Part shown: positions 41,581 through 50,509 of the stretch, one piece after another | Numbering within the stretch: the first letter of the stretch is position 1 | Layout: each line of letters opens with the position of its first letter | Origin: Stenotrophomonas maltophilia | GTDB taxonomy: Bacteria > Pseudomonadota > Gammaproteobacteria > Xanthomonadales > Xanthomonadaceae | DNA: 64,000 nt | Direction: 5' to 3' | Assembly (NCBI RefSeq): GCF_006974125.1 | Contig: NZ_CP037858.1 | Coordinates: 4,402,001-4,466,000, forward strand | Program-made: the position numbers and the translations under genes | The notes under the pieces: generated by a model | Database searches by the model: none | What the model saw: the letters and a program-made list of their open reading frames with translations, nothing else | Told to the model about the DNA's origin: nothing

Positions 41581-42066
41581 TCACGGCTCCAGCTGCGAAA
41601 GCGGCAGTGCCTGGAAACCCTTCACCGTGCGCAGCACGAAGCTGGAATTGGCATCGGCCACGCCACCGGCGTTGAGCAGCCGGTCCAGCAGGAAGCGCGA
41701 GAAGTGCTCCAGGTCGCGTACGTAGACGTGCAGCAGGTAGTCCATGTCGCCGGTGAGCGCATGGCAGGCCACCACCTCGTCCCACGCTTGCACGCTGTCC
41801 ACGAAGTGGCCGATGGCGGCCTGGTCGTGCTTTTCCAGCTGCACCCGCACGAAAGCCTGCAGGCCCAGCCGCAGCTGCCGTGGTTCCAGCCGCGCGCCAT
41901 AGCCGACGATCACGCCCTCGCTTTCCAGCCGCTGCAACCGCCGCAGGCAGGCCGAGGGTGAGAGGTTCACCCGCGTCGCCAGCTCGGCGTTGGTGGCGCG
42001 CCCATCACGCTGGATTTCAGCAAGCAGGCGTATATCCGTGCGATCGAACTGAACTTCTCCGGCCAT
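41581..42066 (-). CDS. Lrp/AsnC-family transcriptional regulator
   Basis: A protein of 161 residues. The N-terminal winged HTH (DRTDIRLLAEIQRDGRATNAELATRVNLSPSACLRRLQRL) is followed by the RAM ligand domain (VVACHALTGDMDYLLHVYVRDL). It is divergent from phhA, with 125 bp between, and GTTGC/GCAAC inverted repeats lie in that gap. It probably controls phhA in response to an amino acid, most likely phenylalanine or tyrosine; this is inferred from the position. Confidence 0.92.
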   Translation of the reverse strand: MAGEVQFDRTDIRLLAEIQRDGRATNAELATRVNLSPSACLRRLQRLESEGVIVGYGARLEPRQLRLGLQAFVRVQLEKHDQAAIGHFVDSVQAWDEVVACHALTGDMDYLLHVYVRDLEHFSRFLLDRLLNAGGVADANSSFVLRTVKGFQALPLSQLEP

Positions 42067-42145
42067 TGTTGCCCCGCAACATGGTGAGTACGCAAGGATA
42101 TTGCGCCAACAAGGCCAATCGACGCAACTTTTGCAACCCTGTTGC
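42067..42145. promoter_or_regulatory. Putative operator cluster between Lrp-type gene and phhA
   Basis: Two inverted repeats of the same half-site occur: TGTTGCCCCGCAACA (42067-42081, touching the regulator's start codon) and GCAACCCTGTTGC (42133-42145), with TTGCGCCAA and a further GCAAC (42124-42128) between them. The repeated half-site GCAAC suggests several binding sites for the divergent regulator, as Lrp proteins usually bind multiple sites. Confidence 0.5.
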
Positions 42146-42191
42146 GCGCCCCCTGCCCTAGCATCGTGGGTATCCCATCCAGGAGTGCCCC

Positions 42192-43085
42192 ATGGACCTC
42201 GCCCAGCCCCGCCGCGTCGAACACCAGCAGACCGACAAGGGCTACGTGCCGGTGTATACCACCGCGCTCGTCGAGCAGCCGTGGGACACCTATACCGCCG
42301 ACGACCACGCCACCTGGAGCACGCTGTACCAGCGCCAGCGCGAGCTGCTGGTCGGCCGCGCCTGCCAGGAGTTCCTGGATGCACAGGACGAGATGGGCAT
42401 GAGCGCTCACATGATTCCGCGCTTCGACCAGCTCAACGAAGTACTGGGCGCGGCCACCGGCTGGACCCTGGTCGGCGTCGAAGGCCTGCTGCCGGAACTG
42501 GATTTCTTCGACCACCTGGCCAACCGCCGTTTTCCGGTGACCTGGTGGATCCGTCGCCCGGACCAGATCGACTACATCGCCGAACCGGACCTGTTCCACG
42601 ATCTGTTCGGCCACGTGCCACTGCTGATGAACCCGGTGTTCGCCGATTACATGGAGGCGTACGGGCGCGGCGGCGTCAAAGCGCACGCGATCGGCCCGGA
42701 TGCGCTGCAGAACCTGACCCGCCTGTACTGGTACACGGTGGAGTTCGGCCTGATCGATACGCCCGAAGGCCTGCGCATCTACGGTGCCGGCATCGTGTCG
42801 TCGAAGGGCGAGTCGCTGTACTCGCTGGAATCGGCCGCGCCCAACCGCATCGGCTTCGACCTGCAGCGCATCATGCGTACGAAGTACCGCATCGATACCT
42901 TCCAGAAGACCTACTTCGTCATCGACAGCTTCGAGCAGCTGATGCAGGCGACGTCGCCGGACTTCACCCCGATCTACGCGGCACTGGCCGACCAGGCGCA
43001 CCTGCCTGCCGGTGACGTGCAGAACGATGACCGCGTGTTCCAGAAGGGCACGGGGGAAGGCTGGGCCGACGGCGGCGACGTGTAG
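42192..43085 (+). CDS. phhA: Phenylalanine-4-hydroxylase
   Basis: A protein of 297 residues, the usual size of bacterial enzymes without a regulatory domain. It converts phenylalanine to tyrosine with O2 and a pterin. The iron ligands are H136 and H141 (FHDLFGH) and E184 (YTVEFG). The Lrp-type regulator is divergent, and a clear terminator follows. A pterin recycler is not adjacent. Confidence 0.97.
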   Translation: MDLAQPRRVEHQQTDKGYVPVYTTALVEQPWDTYTADDHATWSTLYQRQRELLVGRACQEFLDAQDEMGMSAHMIPRFDQLNEVLGAATGWTLVGVEGLLPELDFFDHLANRRFPVTWWIRRPDQIDYIAEPDLFHDLFGHVPLLMNPVFADYMEAYGRGGVKAHAIGPDALQNLTRLYWYTVEFGLIDTPEGLRIYGAGIVSSKGESLYSLESAAPNRIGFDLQRIMRTKYRIDTFQKTYFVIDSFEQLMQATSPDFTPIYAALADQAHLPAGDVQNDDRVFQKGTGEGWADGGDV

Positions 43086-43109
43086 GCACAACGCGCACCG
43101 CTTCGCAGT

Positions 43110-43139
43110 GAAAACGGCGCATCTGGGTGCGCCGTTTTC
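43110..43139 (+). terminator. Terminator of phhA
   Basis: A 12-bp stem GAAAACGGCGCA / TGCGCCGTTTTC with a six-base loop, followed by GTTGTT. The reversed A-rich start makes it usable from the minus strand as well, for the LacI-type gene. Confidence 0.75.
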
Positions 43140-43188
43140 GTTGTTGCCTGCCTGCGCCGTTGCAGCGGTGCAGGCAAGGGCAGGGCGC

Positions 43189-44244
43189 TCAGGCGTCCAC
43201 GGCCCGGCAGGAACCGCGCACCATCAGCTGTGGATGCACGCTGGCCGCAGTCGGGGCCTCAGGCACCCCGGTCTGCACCAGCATCGCCGCAGCCATGCGG
43301 CCAATGTCGGACACATGGCGGCGCACCGAGGTCAGCGGCGGCCACAACCGTGAGGCCAGCGGGCTGTCGTCATAGCTGACGATCGACAGCTACTGTGGCA
43401 CGGCAATGCCCGCACGCAGCGCAACCTGGTAGACACCGGCCGCCATCTCGTCGTTGCCGGCGAAGATCGCGCTGGGCCGTTGTCCGCCCATCAGCAGGCG
43501 CTCTGCGGCATGCACGCCGGACTCGAAGGTATCGCCCGCTTCCAGCACGCGCTCGCCCGGCAAGGTCAGCCCCACCTGGGCCAACCGGTCAAGGAAGCCA
43601 TGGGTACGCTCACGCGCCGCGCGCCGGTCTCCCGGCCCGGCGATCACTGCGATGTCACGATGGCCGAGCGAGAGCAGGTAACCCGCTGCTGCTGCCGCGC
43701 CATCGCGGTCGTGGGTGACCACCGCCTGCACTTCATCCTCCGACGCATGTGCATTGATGCGCACGTAGCGGCAGTCGATGTCGTCCAGCATCTGCGCGAG
43801 TGCAACCGATTCGGATGCACGCGGGCCGAGGATCACCCCATGCAGCTTCTGCTGCTGCACGAAGCGGCGCACGCCCTGCGCGCACTCCGGGTCCTGGCTG
43901 TCGCAGGGATGCACCACCAGCTCATAACCGGTGCCGCGCAGCGCTTCCAGCGCGCCATGCTGCAGGTCGACGATGCATTGGGCGCCCGGGTCGTCATACA
44001 CCAGGCCGATCAGGAAGGAGCGGCGGAACGCGAGCCCGCGCGCCAGGGGGTCGGGCACGTAACCGACCTCGCGCATCAACGCCTCGACCTTGTCGCGGGT
44101 GTCCTTGCGCACCAGCGGCGAGTTGTTGATGATTCTTGAAACCGTTTTCTTGGAAACTCCCGACAGTCGTGCGATGTCGTTGATCGTGGCAGCCTTGCCC
44201 TTCGATGCCGGCAACGCGGCATCGCTAATAATTCGCACTGACAT
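43189..44244 (-). pseudogene. LacI-family regulator interrupted by an in-frame amber codon
   Basis: The frame from the ATG at 44244 to the natural TGA at 43189 would give about 351 residues, a normal LacI length, but a TAG (43392-43390, codon 285) stops it. The first 284 residues have the HTH (ATINDIARLSGVSKKTVSRIIN), the hinge, and most of the periplasmic-binding-type effector domain up to GIAVPQ. In the same frame the reading continues LSIVSYDDSPLASRLW and the last 66 residues, a normal LacI ending, so only one codon is wrong (probably CAG or GAG before). Either a recent loss of function, a sequencing error, or a truncated but active repressor. Targets are unknown. Confidence 0.85.
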
Positions 44245-44322
44245 GTATAGAACCAGGTAAGTCGGAGAAGTCTAGCCTTGCGCCCGTCGGGCGCGAAGTT
44301 GCGGAATGTCGCAGCTGGAGCG

Positions 44323-44337
44323 GAACACGTCGTGTTC
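44323..44337. promoter_or_regulatory. Possible operator GAACACGTCGTGTTC
   Basis: A perfect 7-bp inverted repeat around one central base lies 79 bp upstream of the LacI-type start codon and about 145 bp before the divergent cupin gene. LacI proteins bind such palindromes, often with a CG at the centre. No second copy was noticed nearby. Confidence 0.3.
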
Positions 44338-44482
44338 GACACGTTCTACCGCGTGAGGTTCCATTGTGATCGCTCTACAGCATTTGCATCTGAACCGTTT
44401 TTCACGCGTGCTTGCCATGAATGCGGGTGCGACGCGCGCGAACACCAACATTCCCTTAACCAGGCTCCGCTACAGTCGGGGC

Positions 44483-45073
44483 ATGGACCTGCAGACCTCT
44501 CCGTTTCCGGCGTTCCGTGGCCGTGACCGGTTGATCGCCGCAGTCGACGCGGCGATGACCTCCGGTGATGCCGAGCGCATCACCGCCGACCTGCAGCTGG
44601 CGCTGCAGGAAGCCATCGCGGACAGCCGCATCGAGTTGCCCGAATGCGTGCACCGTCCGGTCAGTGATCATTACGCGCGACGCCCGCTGTACCACAGCCG
44701 CGAACACGGCTACAGCGTGATTGCCATGAGCTGGGGCCCAGGGCAGGGCACGCCGCTGCACGACCACGATGCCATGTGGTGTGTGGAGGGCGTGTGGTCG
44801 GGCGAACTGGAGATCACCCGCTATGAACTGCTGGAGTGCGCCGGCGAGCGCTGGCGCTTCCGCCGCCATGCCGTGCTGCGCGGCGGCTGCGGCAGTGCCG
44901 GCAGCCTGATTCCACCTCACGAGTACCACACCCTGCGCAATGCCAGCGATGAAGCCCTGGCCATTTCGGTGCATGTGTACGAAGCGCCGATGGAACGTTC
45001 GGCGGTGTTCGATCCGCTTGGGGGTGACTGGTACCAGCGCCGTATCCAGGCACTGCAGGCCGACGCGGTCTGA
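44483..45073 (+). CDS. Cysteine dioxygenase-type cupin
   Basis: A protein of 196 residues from the ATG at 44483. The cupin iron ligands are H93 and H95 (PLHDHDAMWCVEG) and a later His in PPHEYHTLRN (H149 most likely). This is the type I cysteine dioxygenase pattern; such enzymes oxidise cysteine or another thiol such as 3-mercaptopropionate to the sulfinate. The substrate cannot be fixed from the sequence. Divergent from the broken LacI-type gene, and 113 bp before eda. Confidence 0.82.
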   Translation: MDLQTSPFPAFRGRDRLIAAVDAAMTSGDAERITADLQLALQEAIADSRIELPECVHRPVSDHYARRPLYHSREHGYSVIAMSWGPGQGTPLHDHDAMWCVEGVWSGELEITRYELLECAGERWRFRRHAVLRGGCGSAGSLIPPHEYHTLRNASDEALAISVHVYEAPMERSAVFDPLGGDWYQRRIQALQADAV

Positions 45074-45186
45074 ACCCGTCGCAGGGCAGGGTACCAGCGC
45101 CTTCGCAGCGCGCATGGCATCATGCGCCGCTGCGCTGCCGGACCCGGCGGCGATCCGCAATGCCCCGTCGGGCAAGGAGCAAGACC

Positions 45187-45825
45187 ATGTCCAGCGCTGA
45201 TCCGCGCCTGCGTGCGCTGTTGAAGCTGGCACCGGTGATTCCGGTGTACACCCCCGAAGACGTGAATGAAGCCGTCGAGGTAGCCCAGGCGCTGTTCCGC
45301 GGCGGCCTGCCGGTGATCGAGGTGACCCTGCGCACGCCGCAGGCGCTGGACGCCATCAAGGCGATGGTCGAGGCCGTGCCGGATGCAGTGATCGGCGCCG
45401 GTACCGTGCTCAATGCCGCACAGATGCAGGCAGCGAAGCAGGCCGGCGCGCGCTTTGCGGTGTCGCCCGGTGCCACGCCGGCGCTGTATGCCGCCGCACG
45501 CGATGCCGACCTGCCGTACCTGCCCGGTGCCGCCACCGCTTCCGATCTGATCCTGGGCCTGGAGCACGGCAGGGACACCTTCAAGTTCTTCCCCGCGGTG
45601 CAGGCCGGCGGTGCTGCGCTGCTGGCGGCCTGGCATGGCCCGTTCGCCGACGTGCGCTTCTGCCCGACCGGCGGCATCAGCGCGCAGACCGCGCCGCAGT
45701 TCCTGCACCTGCCCAATGTGCTGTGCGTGGGCGGTTCGTGGCTGACCACCCCGGCGCTGCTGCAGACCCGTGACTGGGACGCCATCGAACGCCTGGCCCG
45801 CGAGGCGTCGGTGCTGGCCAGCTGA
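45187..45825 (+). CDS. eda: KDPG/KHG aldolase (2-dehydro-3-deoxy-phosphogluconate aldolase)
   Basis: A protein of 212 residues; E. coli Eda has 213. It splits KDPG into pyruvate and glyceraldehyde-3-phosphate in the Entner-Doudoroff pathway. The Schiff-base Lys is K133 (FKFFPA), with E45 and R49 in IEVTLRTP, at the same positions as in E. coli. The start is the ATG at 45187 behind AGGAG. The other Entner-Doudoroff genes are not in the window. Confidence 0.96.
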   Translation: MSSADPRLRALLKLAPVIPVYTPEDVNEAVEVAQALFRGGLPVIEVTLRTPQALDAIKAMVEAVPDAVIGAGTVLNAAQMQAAKQAGARFAVSPGATPALYAAARDADLPYLPGAATASDLILGLEHGRDTFKFFPAVQAGGAALLAAWHGPFADVRFCPTGGISAQTAPQFLHLPNVLCVGGSWLTTPALLQTRDWDAIERLAREASVLAS

Positions 45826-45850
45826 ACCTGCCGCACGAATCCTCGAGGGT

Positions 45851-45864
45851 TTGATCGTGATCAA
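45851..45864. promoter_or_regulatory. FNR/Anr-type binding site
   Basis: TTGATCGTGATCAA is a perfect match to TTGAT-N4-ATCAA, the FNR/Anr consensus. Its centre is 64 bp before the alcohol dehydrogenase start codon, which would fit activation at -41.5 if transcription starts near 45899. Low-oxygen induction of a fermentative alcohol dehydrogenase would make sense. It lies 26 bp after the eda stop. Confidence 0.65.
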
Positions 45865-45866
45865 AG

Positions 45867-45885
45867 CGCCGGCCTCGAGCCGGCG
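45867..45885. terminator. Hairpin after eda
   Basis: CGCCGGC-CTCGA-GCCGGCG is a perfect 7-bp stem with a five-base loop. It could end eda transcripts, but it lies inside the presumed promoter of the next gene, between the FNR-type box and a possible -10, so its role is unclear. Confidence 0.45.
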
Positions 45886-45921
45886 TCATTCTGTGGGCAA
45901 GCGCACTACGGAGATCCGAAC

Positions 45922-46950
45922 ATGAATTCGACCATGAAGGCTGCCGTCGTGCGTGAGTTCGGCAAGCCACTGGTGATCGAGGAAGTCCAGGTACCGCGCC
46001 CGGGGGCGGGCGAAGTACTGGTCAGGATCGAGGCCTGTGGCGTCTGCCACACCGACCTGCACGCCGCCGAGGGCGACTGGCCGGTGAAACCGAACCCGCC
46101 GTTCATCCCCGGTCACGAGGGCGTGGGGCACATCGTGGCCGTGGGAGGCGGGGTAGGGCACGTCAAGGAAGGCGACAGGGTCGGCATCCCCTGGTTGTAC
46201 TCGGCCTGTGGCCATTGCGAACACTGCCTGGGCGGCTGGGAAACGCTGTGCGAAACGCAGCGCAACACCGGCTACTCGGTCAACGGCGGCTTCGCCGAGT
46301 ACGCACTGGCCGATGCCAACTATGTCGGCCTGCTTCCGAAGGAAGTGGGCTTCATCGAGATCGCGCCGGTGCTGTGCGCCGGCGTGACCGTCTACAAGGG
46401 ACTGAAGGTCACCGACACCAAGCCCGGCGACTGGGTGGCGATCTCCGGCATCGGCGGCCTGGGCCACATGGCGGTGCAGTACGCCCGCGCGATGGGCCTG
46501 AACGTGGCCGCGGTGGACGTGGACGACAACAAACTGGCATTGGCCCGGCAGCTCGGTGCACAGGTCACCGTCAACGCGCGCACCACCGATCCGGCCGCCT
46601 TCCTGAAAAGGGAGATCGGCGGCGCGCACGGCGCCCTGGTCACCGCGGTGTCGCCGAAGGCGTTCGAGCAGGCCCTGGGCATGGTGCGTCGTGGCGGCAC
46701 CGTCTCGCTCAACGGCCTGCCGCCCGGCAACTTCCCGCTGGACATCTTCGGCATGGTACTCAACGGCATCACCGTGCGCGGCTCGATCGTCGGCACCCGG
46801 CTGGACCTGCAGGAATCGCTGCAGTTCGCCGCCGAAGGCAAGGTCGCGGCCACGGTCAGTACCGATCGCCTGGAGAACATCAACGATGTGTTCGCGCGCA
46901 TGCACGCGGGCACCATCGAAGGCCGCGTGGTGCTCGACTTCGCCGCCTGA
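45922..46950 (+). CDS. adhP: Zinc-dependent alcohol dehydrogenase (AdhP-like)
   Basis: A protein of 342 residues, typical of medium-chain class members. The catalytic zinc ligands are in CGVCHTDLH and PGHEGVGHI; the structural zinc has [15 protein letters not shown]. The NAD-binding loop is [10 protein letters not shown]. Close to E. coli AdhP (propanol-preferring) and P. aeruginosa AdhA, which are ethanol enzymes. A FNR/Anr-type box upstream suggests oxygen-regulated expression. Confidence 0.92.
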   Translation: MNSTMKAAVVREFGKPLVIEEVQVPRPGAGEVLVRIEACGVCHTDLHAAEGDWPVKPNPPFIPGHEGVGHIVAVGGGVGHVKEGDRVGIPWLYSACGHCEHCLGGWETLCETQRNTGYSVNGGFAEYALADANYVGLLPKEVGFIEIAPVLCAGVTVYKGLKVTDTKPGDWVAISGIGGLGHMAVQYARAMGLNVAAVDVDDNKLALARQLGAQVTVNARTTDPAAFLKREIGGAHGALVTAVSPKAFEQALGMVRRGGTVSLNGLPPGNFPLDIFGMVLNGITVRGSIVGTRLDLQESLQFAAEGKVAATVSTDRLENINDVFARMHAGTIEGRVVLDFAA

Positions 46951-47019
46951 CCGCCTGTGCATGGCCGCCGCTGCTCCGTACCCCTCTCCCACGGGCACGG
47001 CGGCCGTGCCGACCCATCG

Positions 47020-47042
47020 GTAGTGCCGGCCGCTGGCCGGCA
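47020..47042 (+). repeat. GTAG-REP unit, single
   Basis: A complete 23-bp unit with GTAG head, between the alcohol dehydrogenase and the small membrane protein genes, in the same sequence as the gltBD units. Confidence 0.88.
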
Positions 47043-47077
47043 ACCTCAGGCACTTCGCGCCGCCGTACAATGCGCGC

Positions 47078-47476
47078 ATGCCCGGCCTGCTCAAGATCCT
47101 GTTCCTGTCCATCGTCGCCCTGATCGGCGGCGTGCTGTCGCTTGCGCTGGTCAGCAGCGTCGCCAGCTGGCTGCCGCCGTTGCTGGGCATGTCGCCGGAC
47201 AACAACAGCGTGCAGCTGGGATGGGACCTGGTCTTCAGCGTACTTGGCGGCATCGCCGGCATTTCCTTCGCCACCTACTACGCGCCCTGCTGGCCGCGTT
47301 CGCATGGTTTTTCCATCTGGTCGCTGATCGCGCTGGGCTGCGGCTATGCGATATGGACCACAGGCGCGGATTTTCCCCTGTGGTTCGTCGTTTCGCTGCT
47401 GGCGTCACTGCCGCTGCAGCTGCTGGCCGGCTGGTGGTTCGGTCGCCGCGCCTCGCGGAGCGCAACACAGGCTTAA
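47078..47476 (+). CDS. Small membrane protein, about four membrane segments
   Basis: A protein of 132 residues. Four hydrophobic stretches can be seen: LLKILFLSIVALIGGVLSLAL, a second around LGWDLVFSVLGGIAGISFA, a third around FSIWSLIALGCGYAIW, and a fourth around FPLWFVVSLLASLPLQLLAGW. A short basic tail (GRRASRSATQA) follows. I know no family for it. It lies between a REP unit and a TonB receptor gene on the same strand, so it could be on its own or read into by neither. Confidence 0.65.
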   Translation: MPGLLKILFLSIVALIGGVLSLALVSSVASWLPPLLGMSPDNNSVQLGWDLVFSVLGGIAGISFATYYAPCWPRSHGFSIWSLIALGCGYAIWTTGADFPLWFVVSLLASLPLQLLAGWWFGRRASRSATQA

Positions 47477-47593
47477 TAATTCCTCCCTAGGCTCGGTGCC
47501 CGCCGAACGTCGGCAACGCGGCGCAGGGGTCTGTCCCATGGATATCGGGCAGACGCGACGCAGATCACCACAGGGAACCGGGGAATCCATCCG

Positions 47594-50398
47594 ATGCGTC
47601 ACCCGATCCGGGAGGCTGCCACCGCAGCCCCTCTTGCGAAGCGTTTGTCCCGTGCCGTGCGCGCCGTGCTGATCGGCGGCCTGGCCGTGCTGCCCGTCGA
47701 CGCCATGGCCGAAGCTGAAGAGGCCGATGGCGATACCCGTGAACAGCTGCAGCAGCTGGACGCGGTCACTGTCACCGGCAGCTACGCGAAGAGCCTGGAG
47801 CGCGCGGTCGACCTCAAGCGCGCCAACATCGGTTTCTCCGATTCGATCGTGGCCACCGACGTGGCTGATTTCCCCGAGCAGAACCTGGCAGAGGCGCTGC
47901 AGCGCATGCCCGGTGTCACCATCGAACGCAACAAGGGCCTTGGCAGCAAGGTCAGCGTGCGCGGGTTGCCCAGCGAGTTCACGCTGGTCTCCATCAACAA
48001 CCTGGCCACCGCCTCGGGCAGTGGCGGGCGCGACGTGCAGTTCGACATCTTCGCCGCAGACGTAGTGCAGACGGTCACCGTGCAGAAGTCACCGACCGCT
48101 GCGGATGAGGAAGGTGGCATCGCCGGTTCGGTCTACATCGAGACCGCCAGGCCATTTGACTATGCCGAACCGAAGTTCAGCGCCTCGGCCGAGGCCTCGC
48201 ACAACTCGATCAATGGCAAGGTCGACCCGAAGATCTCGTTCCTGGCCAGCGACACCTGGGGCGATTGGGGCGGCCTGGTGTCGTTCTCCAAGACCAAGCG
48301 CAGCAATCGCACCGATTCCAACTCCGGCATCAACTTCCGTCCGATGGGGCGCTTCCTGGAGGCCTCCGGTACGCGCTCGTCACAGGCCGCCGCAGTGCTG
48401 GCGCGCGATGCAGGAATCGCGGTGAAGAACCGCATGGACAAGGACGAGACAAGCCGCATCATCTTCCAGGACAAGGTCGGCGACCGCGTCTACCTCAACG
48501 AGCAGGACCAGTGGGGCGCAACGGCGTCGCTGCAGTTCAAGCCCAGCGAGACGTTCACGCTGAGTTTCGACGCGATGCTCGGCGGCTACGACACGCATGA
48601 AGACGAGTACGATGCGGCGGCCTATTCGGCCTCCAGCCGCAGCACGCTTGACCGCATCCACGAGTACGACAAGACCACGCTGGGTGCGTACGGCATTACC
48701 GTGCTCAAGGACGTGGCCTACACCGCCACCCAGCACGAGATTCTCAGCAAGGACCGCAACGCCAACACCGACTATCGCCAGTTCAGCAGCAAGCTGGACT
48801 GGAAGGTGGGTGGCTGGGACATCGATGCACTGGTCGGCTATTCCGGTGCGCGCAAGGGTTCGGATTACGCCAACCTCAAGCACGTGGCCTATGCGCCGTC
48901 GCGCACGCGCTGGACCGGCGATGGCGGCGAAACCGTGCCGAGCAGCGTCGGTGGTTTCGACATGTACAACGCCGCCAACAAGTACCTGTTCGAAGCTTAC
49001 GAAACCGAATTGGAGAAGGTGAAGGATGACAAGTACGCCGCGCAGCTGGACCTGCGCCGGCAGATGAACCTGGCGTTCTTCCCGGCACTGAGCGGCGTGC
49101 AGTTCGGTGCGCGCTACACCGACAAGACCAAGCAGCGTGAATTCGGCAGCGGCAAGATCCAGGGCCCCTCGGCCGGCAGCACCGCATGGGTGAATACGCG
49201 CACCCTGGCCGACAGCAACCCGATGTGGATCAGCCAGCTGGCGCCGGGTGGCGCCTATCGCCCGAGCGATCTGGACTGGCAGCAGATCTCCAACGCCTAT
49301 GCGCGTGCCACCTTCCGCTATCCCGGCTATGCGACGCCGCTGGACCCGGGCCAGTACTACGAAGTGAAGGAGAAGACCCTGGCGCTGTATGCCATGGCCG
49401 ACTTCTACTTCGCTATCGGCCACGTGCCGGTGTATGCCAACCTCGGTGTGCGCTCGATCGATACCGACGTTGACTCCTCCGGCTTCCATCCGGTGCAGAA
49501 GCCCGATGGCAGCAGCGGCTTCACCGCCACGCCGATCTCCAGCAGCGGCGACTACAGCAGGATCCTGCCCAGCTTCAACATCACCGCCGAAATCGCCGAG
49601 GGCCTGGTGCTGCGCGGCGCCGCGTCGGAGACGCTGATGCGCCCGTCGCTGACCGACATCGCCTACCGCCGCACCGTCAGCTGGAGCAGCTTCCGCTTCA
49701 TGGACGGCAATCCGGCGCTGAAACCGACCACCGCCAAGCAGTGGGAAGTGGGCCTGGAGAAGTACCTGCAGAACGGTGGCCTGCTGGCCGCGTCGTACTT
49801 CTCCAAGAAGATCGACGGCGTGGTGCGGCAGTCGCTGACCGGCATCGAGCGAAACGTCGAGAAGCTCAACGCCAACGGTTCGCAGGATGGCTACTACGAC
49901 TTTGAGGTGTACCAGCCGGTCAATGCCGACGGTTCGTACAAGGTCAGCGGCGTGGAACTGGTCGCACAGCTGCCGCTGTCGATGCTGCATCCGGCGCTGG
50001 AAGGCTGGGGCATCAATGCCAACTACACCCAGCTGGACAACTCGCTGACCGGCGCATCGGATCTCTCGATTCCGACGCCCCCGGAGGGCCTGGCCGAGAA
50101 AGCCTACAACTTCACCCTGTACTACGAGAACGATCGCTTCAGCGCGCGCGCCTCGTACAACTACAAGGACAAGTACGTCGAATACATCCACCTCAACATG
50201 TACCCGGTCTACCGCGATGCCTATGGCCAGCTGGATGCGTCGATCGGCTTCCGCCTGAACGACACCTGGAAGCTGAACCTGGAGGCGATCAACCTGCTGG
50301 ATGAAAAGACCAGCGGCTATACGATCGACAAGGCGTTCCCGACCCAGTACGAGTTCTCCGGGCGCCGTGTGACCGCCGGTATCCGCGCGGACTTCTGA
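47594..50398 (+). CDS. TonB-dependent receptor, TIGR01782 (Xanthomonas-Caulobacter) group
   Basis: A protein of 934 residues. A signal peptide ends about VDAMAEAE. The TonB-box-like stretch is LDAVTVTGSY. The plug (SDSIVATDVADFPEQNLAEALQRMPGVTIERNKGLGSKVSVRGL) is typical of the TIGR01782 group, and the barrel ends in Phe (VTAGIRADF). Group members in Xanthomonas and Caulobacter often take up plant sugars or sugar polymers. The substrate here is not shown, and no glycosidase or transporter gene is adjacent. A hairpin with TTTT after it follows the stop. Confidence 0.92.
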   Translation: MRHPIREAATAAPLAKRLSRAVRAVLIGGLAVLPVDAMAEAEEADGDTREQLQQLDAVTVTGSYAKSLERAVDLKRANIGFSDSIVATDVADFPEQNLAEALQRMPGVTIERNKGLGSKVSVRGLPSEFTLVSINNLATASGSGGRDVQFDIFAADVVQTVTVQKSPTAADEEGGIAGSVYIETARPFDYAEPKFSASAEASHNSINGKVDPKISFLASDTWGDWGGLVSFSKTKRSNRTDSNSGINFRPMGRFLEASGTRSSQAAAVLARDAGIAVKNRMDKDETSRIIFQDKVGDRVYLNEQDQWGATASLQFKPSETFTLSFDAMLGGYDTHEDEYDAAAYSASSRSTLDRIHEYDKTTLGAYGITVLKDVAYTATQHEILSKDRNANTDYRQFSSKLDWKVGGWDIDALVGYSGARKGSDYANLKHVAYAPSRTRWTGDGGETVPSSVGGFDMYNAANKYLFEAYETELEKVKDDKYAAQLDLRRQMNLAFFPALSGVQFGARYTDKTKQREFGSGKIQGPSAGSTAWVNTRTLADSNPMWISQLAPGGAYRPSDLDWQQISNAYARATFRYPGYATPLDPGQYYEVKEKTLALYAMADFYFAIGHVPVYANLGVRSIDTDVDSSGFHPVQKPDGSSGFTATPISSSGDYSRILPSFNITAEIAEGLVLRGAASETLMRPSLTDIAYRRTVSWSSFRFMDGNPALKPTTAKQWEVGLEKYLQNGGLLAASYFSKKIDGVVRQSLTGIERNVEKLNANGSQDGYYDFEVYQPVNADGSYKVSGVELVAQLPLSMLHPALEGWGINANYTQLDNSLTGASDLSIPTPPEGLAEKAYNFTLYYENDRFSARASYNYKDKYVEYIHLNMYPVYRDAYGQLDASIGFRLNDTWKLNLEAINLLDEKTSGYTIDKAFPTQYEFSGRRVTAGIRADF

Positions 50399-50430
50399 GC
50401 CACCAACTGCCTCCATCGCCCGGTGAAGAA

Positions 50431-50453
50431 GCCGAGCATGGGCTCGGCGCTAC
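50431..50453 (-). repeat. GTAG-type REP unit, GCCGAGC variant
   Basis: A minus-strand unit ending in CTAC (GTAG on the other strand), with stem GCCGAGC..GCTCGGC, 33 bp after the TonB-receptor stop. Confidence 0.7.
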
Positions 50454-50480
50454 AGGTTCGCTGGTACCACCGCGTTCTGT

Positions 50481-50509
50481 GCAGCCGAGCCGGCGCTCGG
50501 CTGCTTTTC
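50481..50509 (+). terminator. Rho-independent terminator after TonB receptor
   Basis: GCAGCCGAGC-CGGC-GCTCGGCTGC forms a perfect 10-bp stem with a tetraloop, followed by TTTTC. Together with the REP unit at 50431-50453 it forms a double hairpin between the receptor gene and the convergent small gene. Confidence 0.75.

Noticed and set aside
43189..43392. TAG read-through as pyrrolysine or programmed suppression in the LacI-type gene
   Set aside because: No sign of a pyrrolysine system or a read-through signal; a point mutation or sequencing error is simpler.
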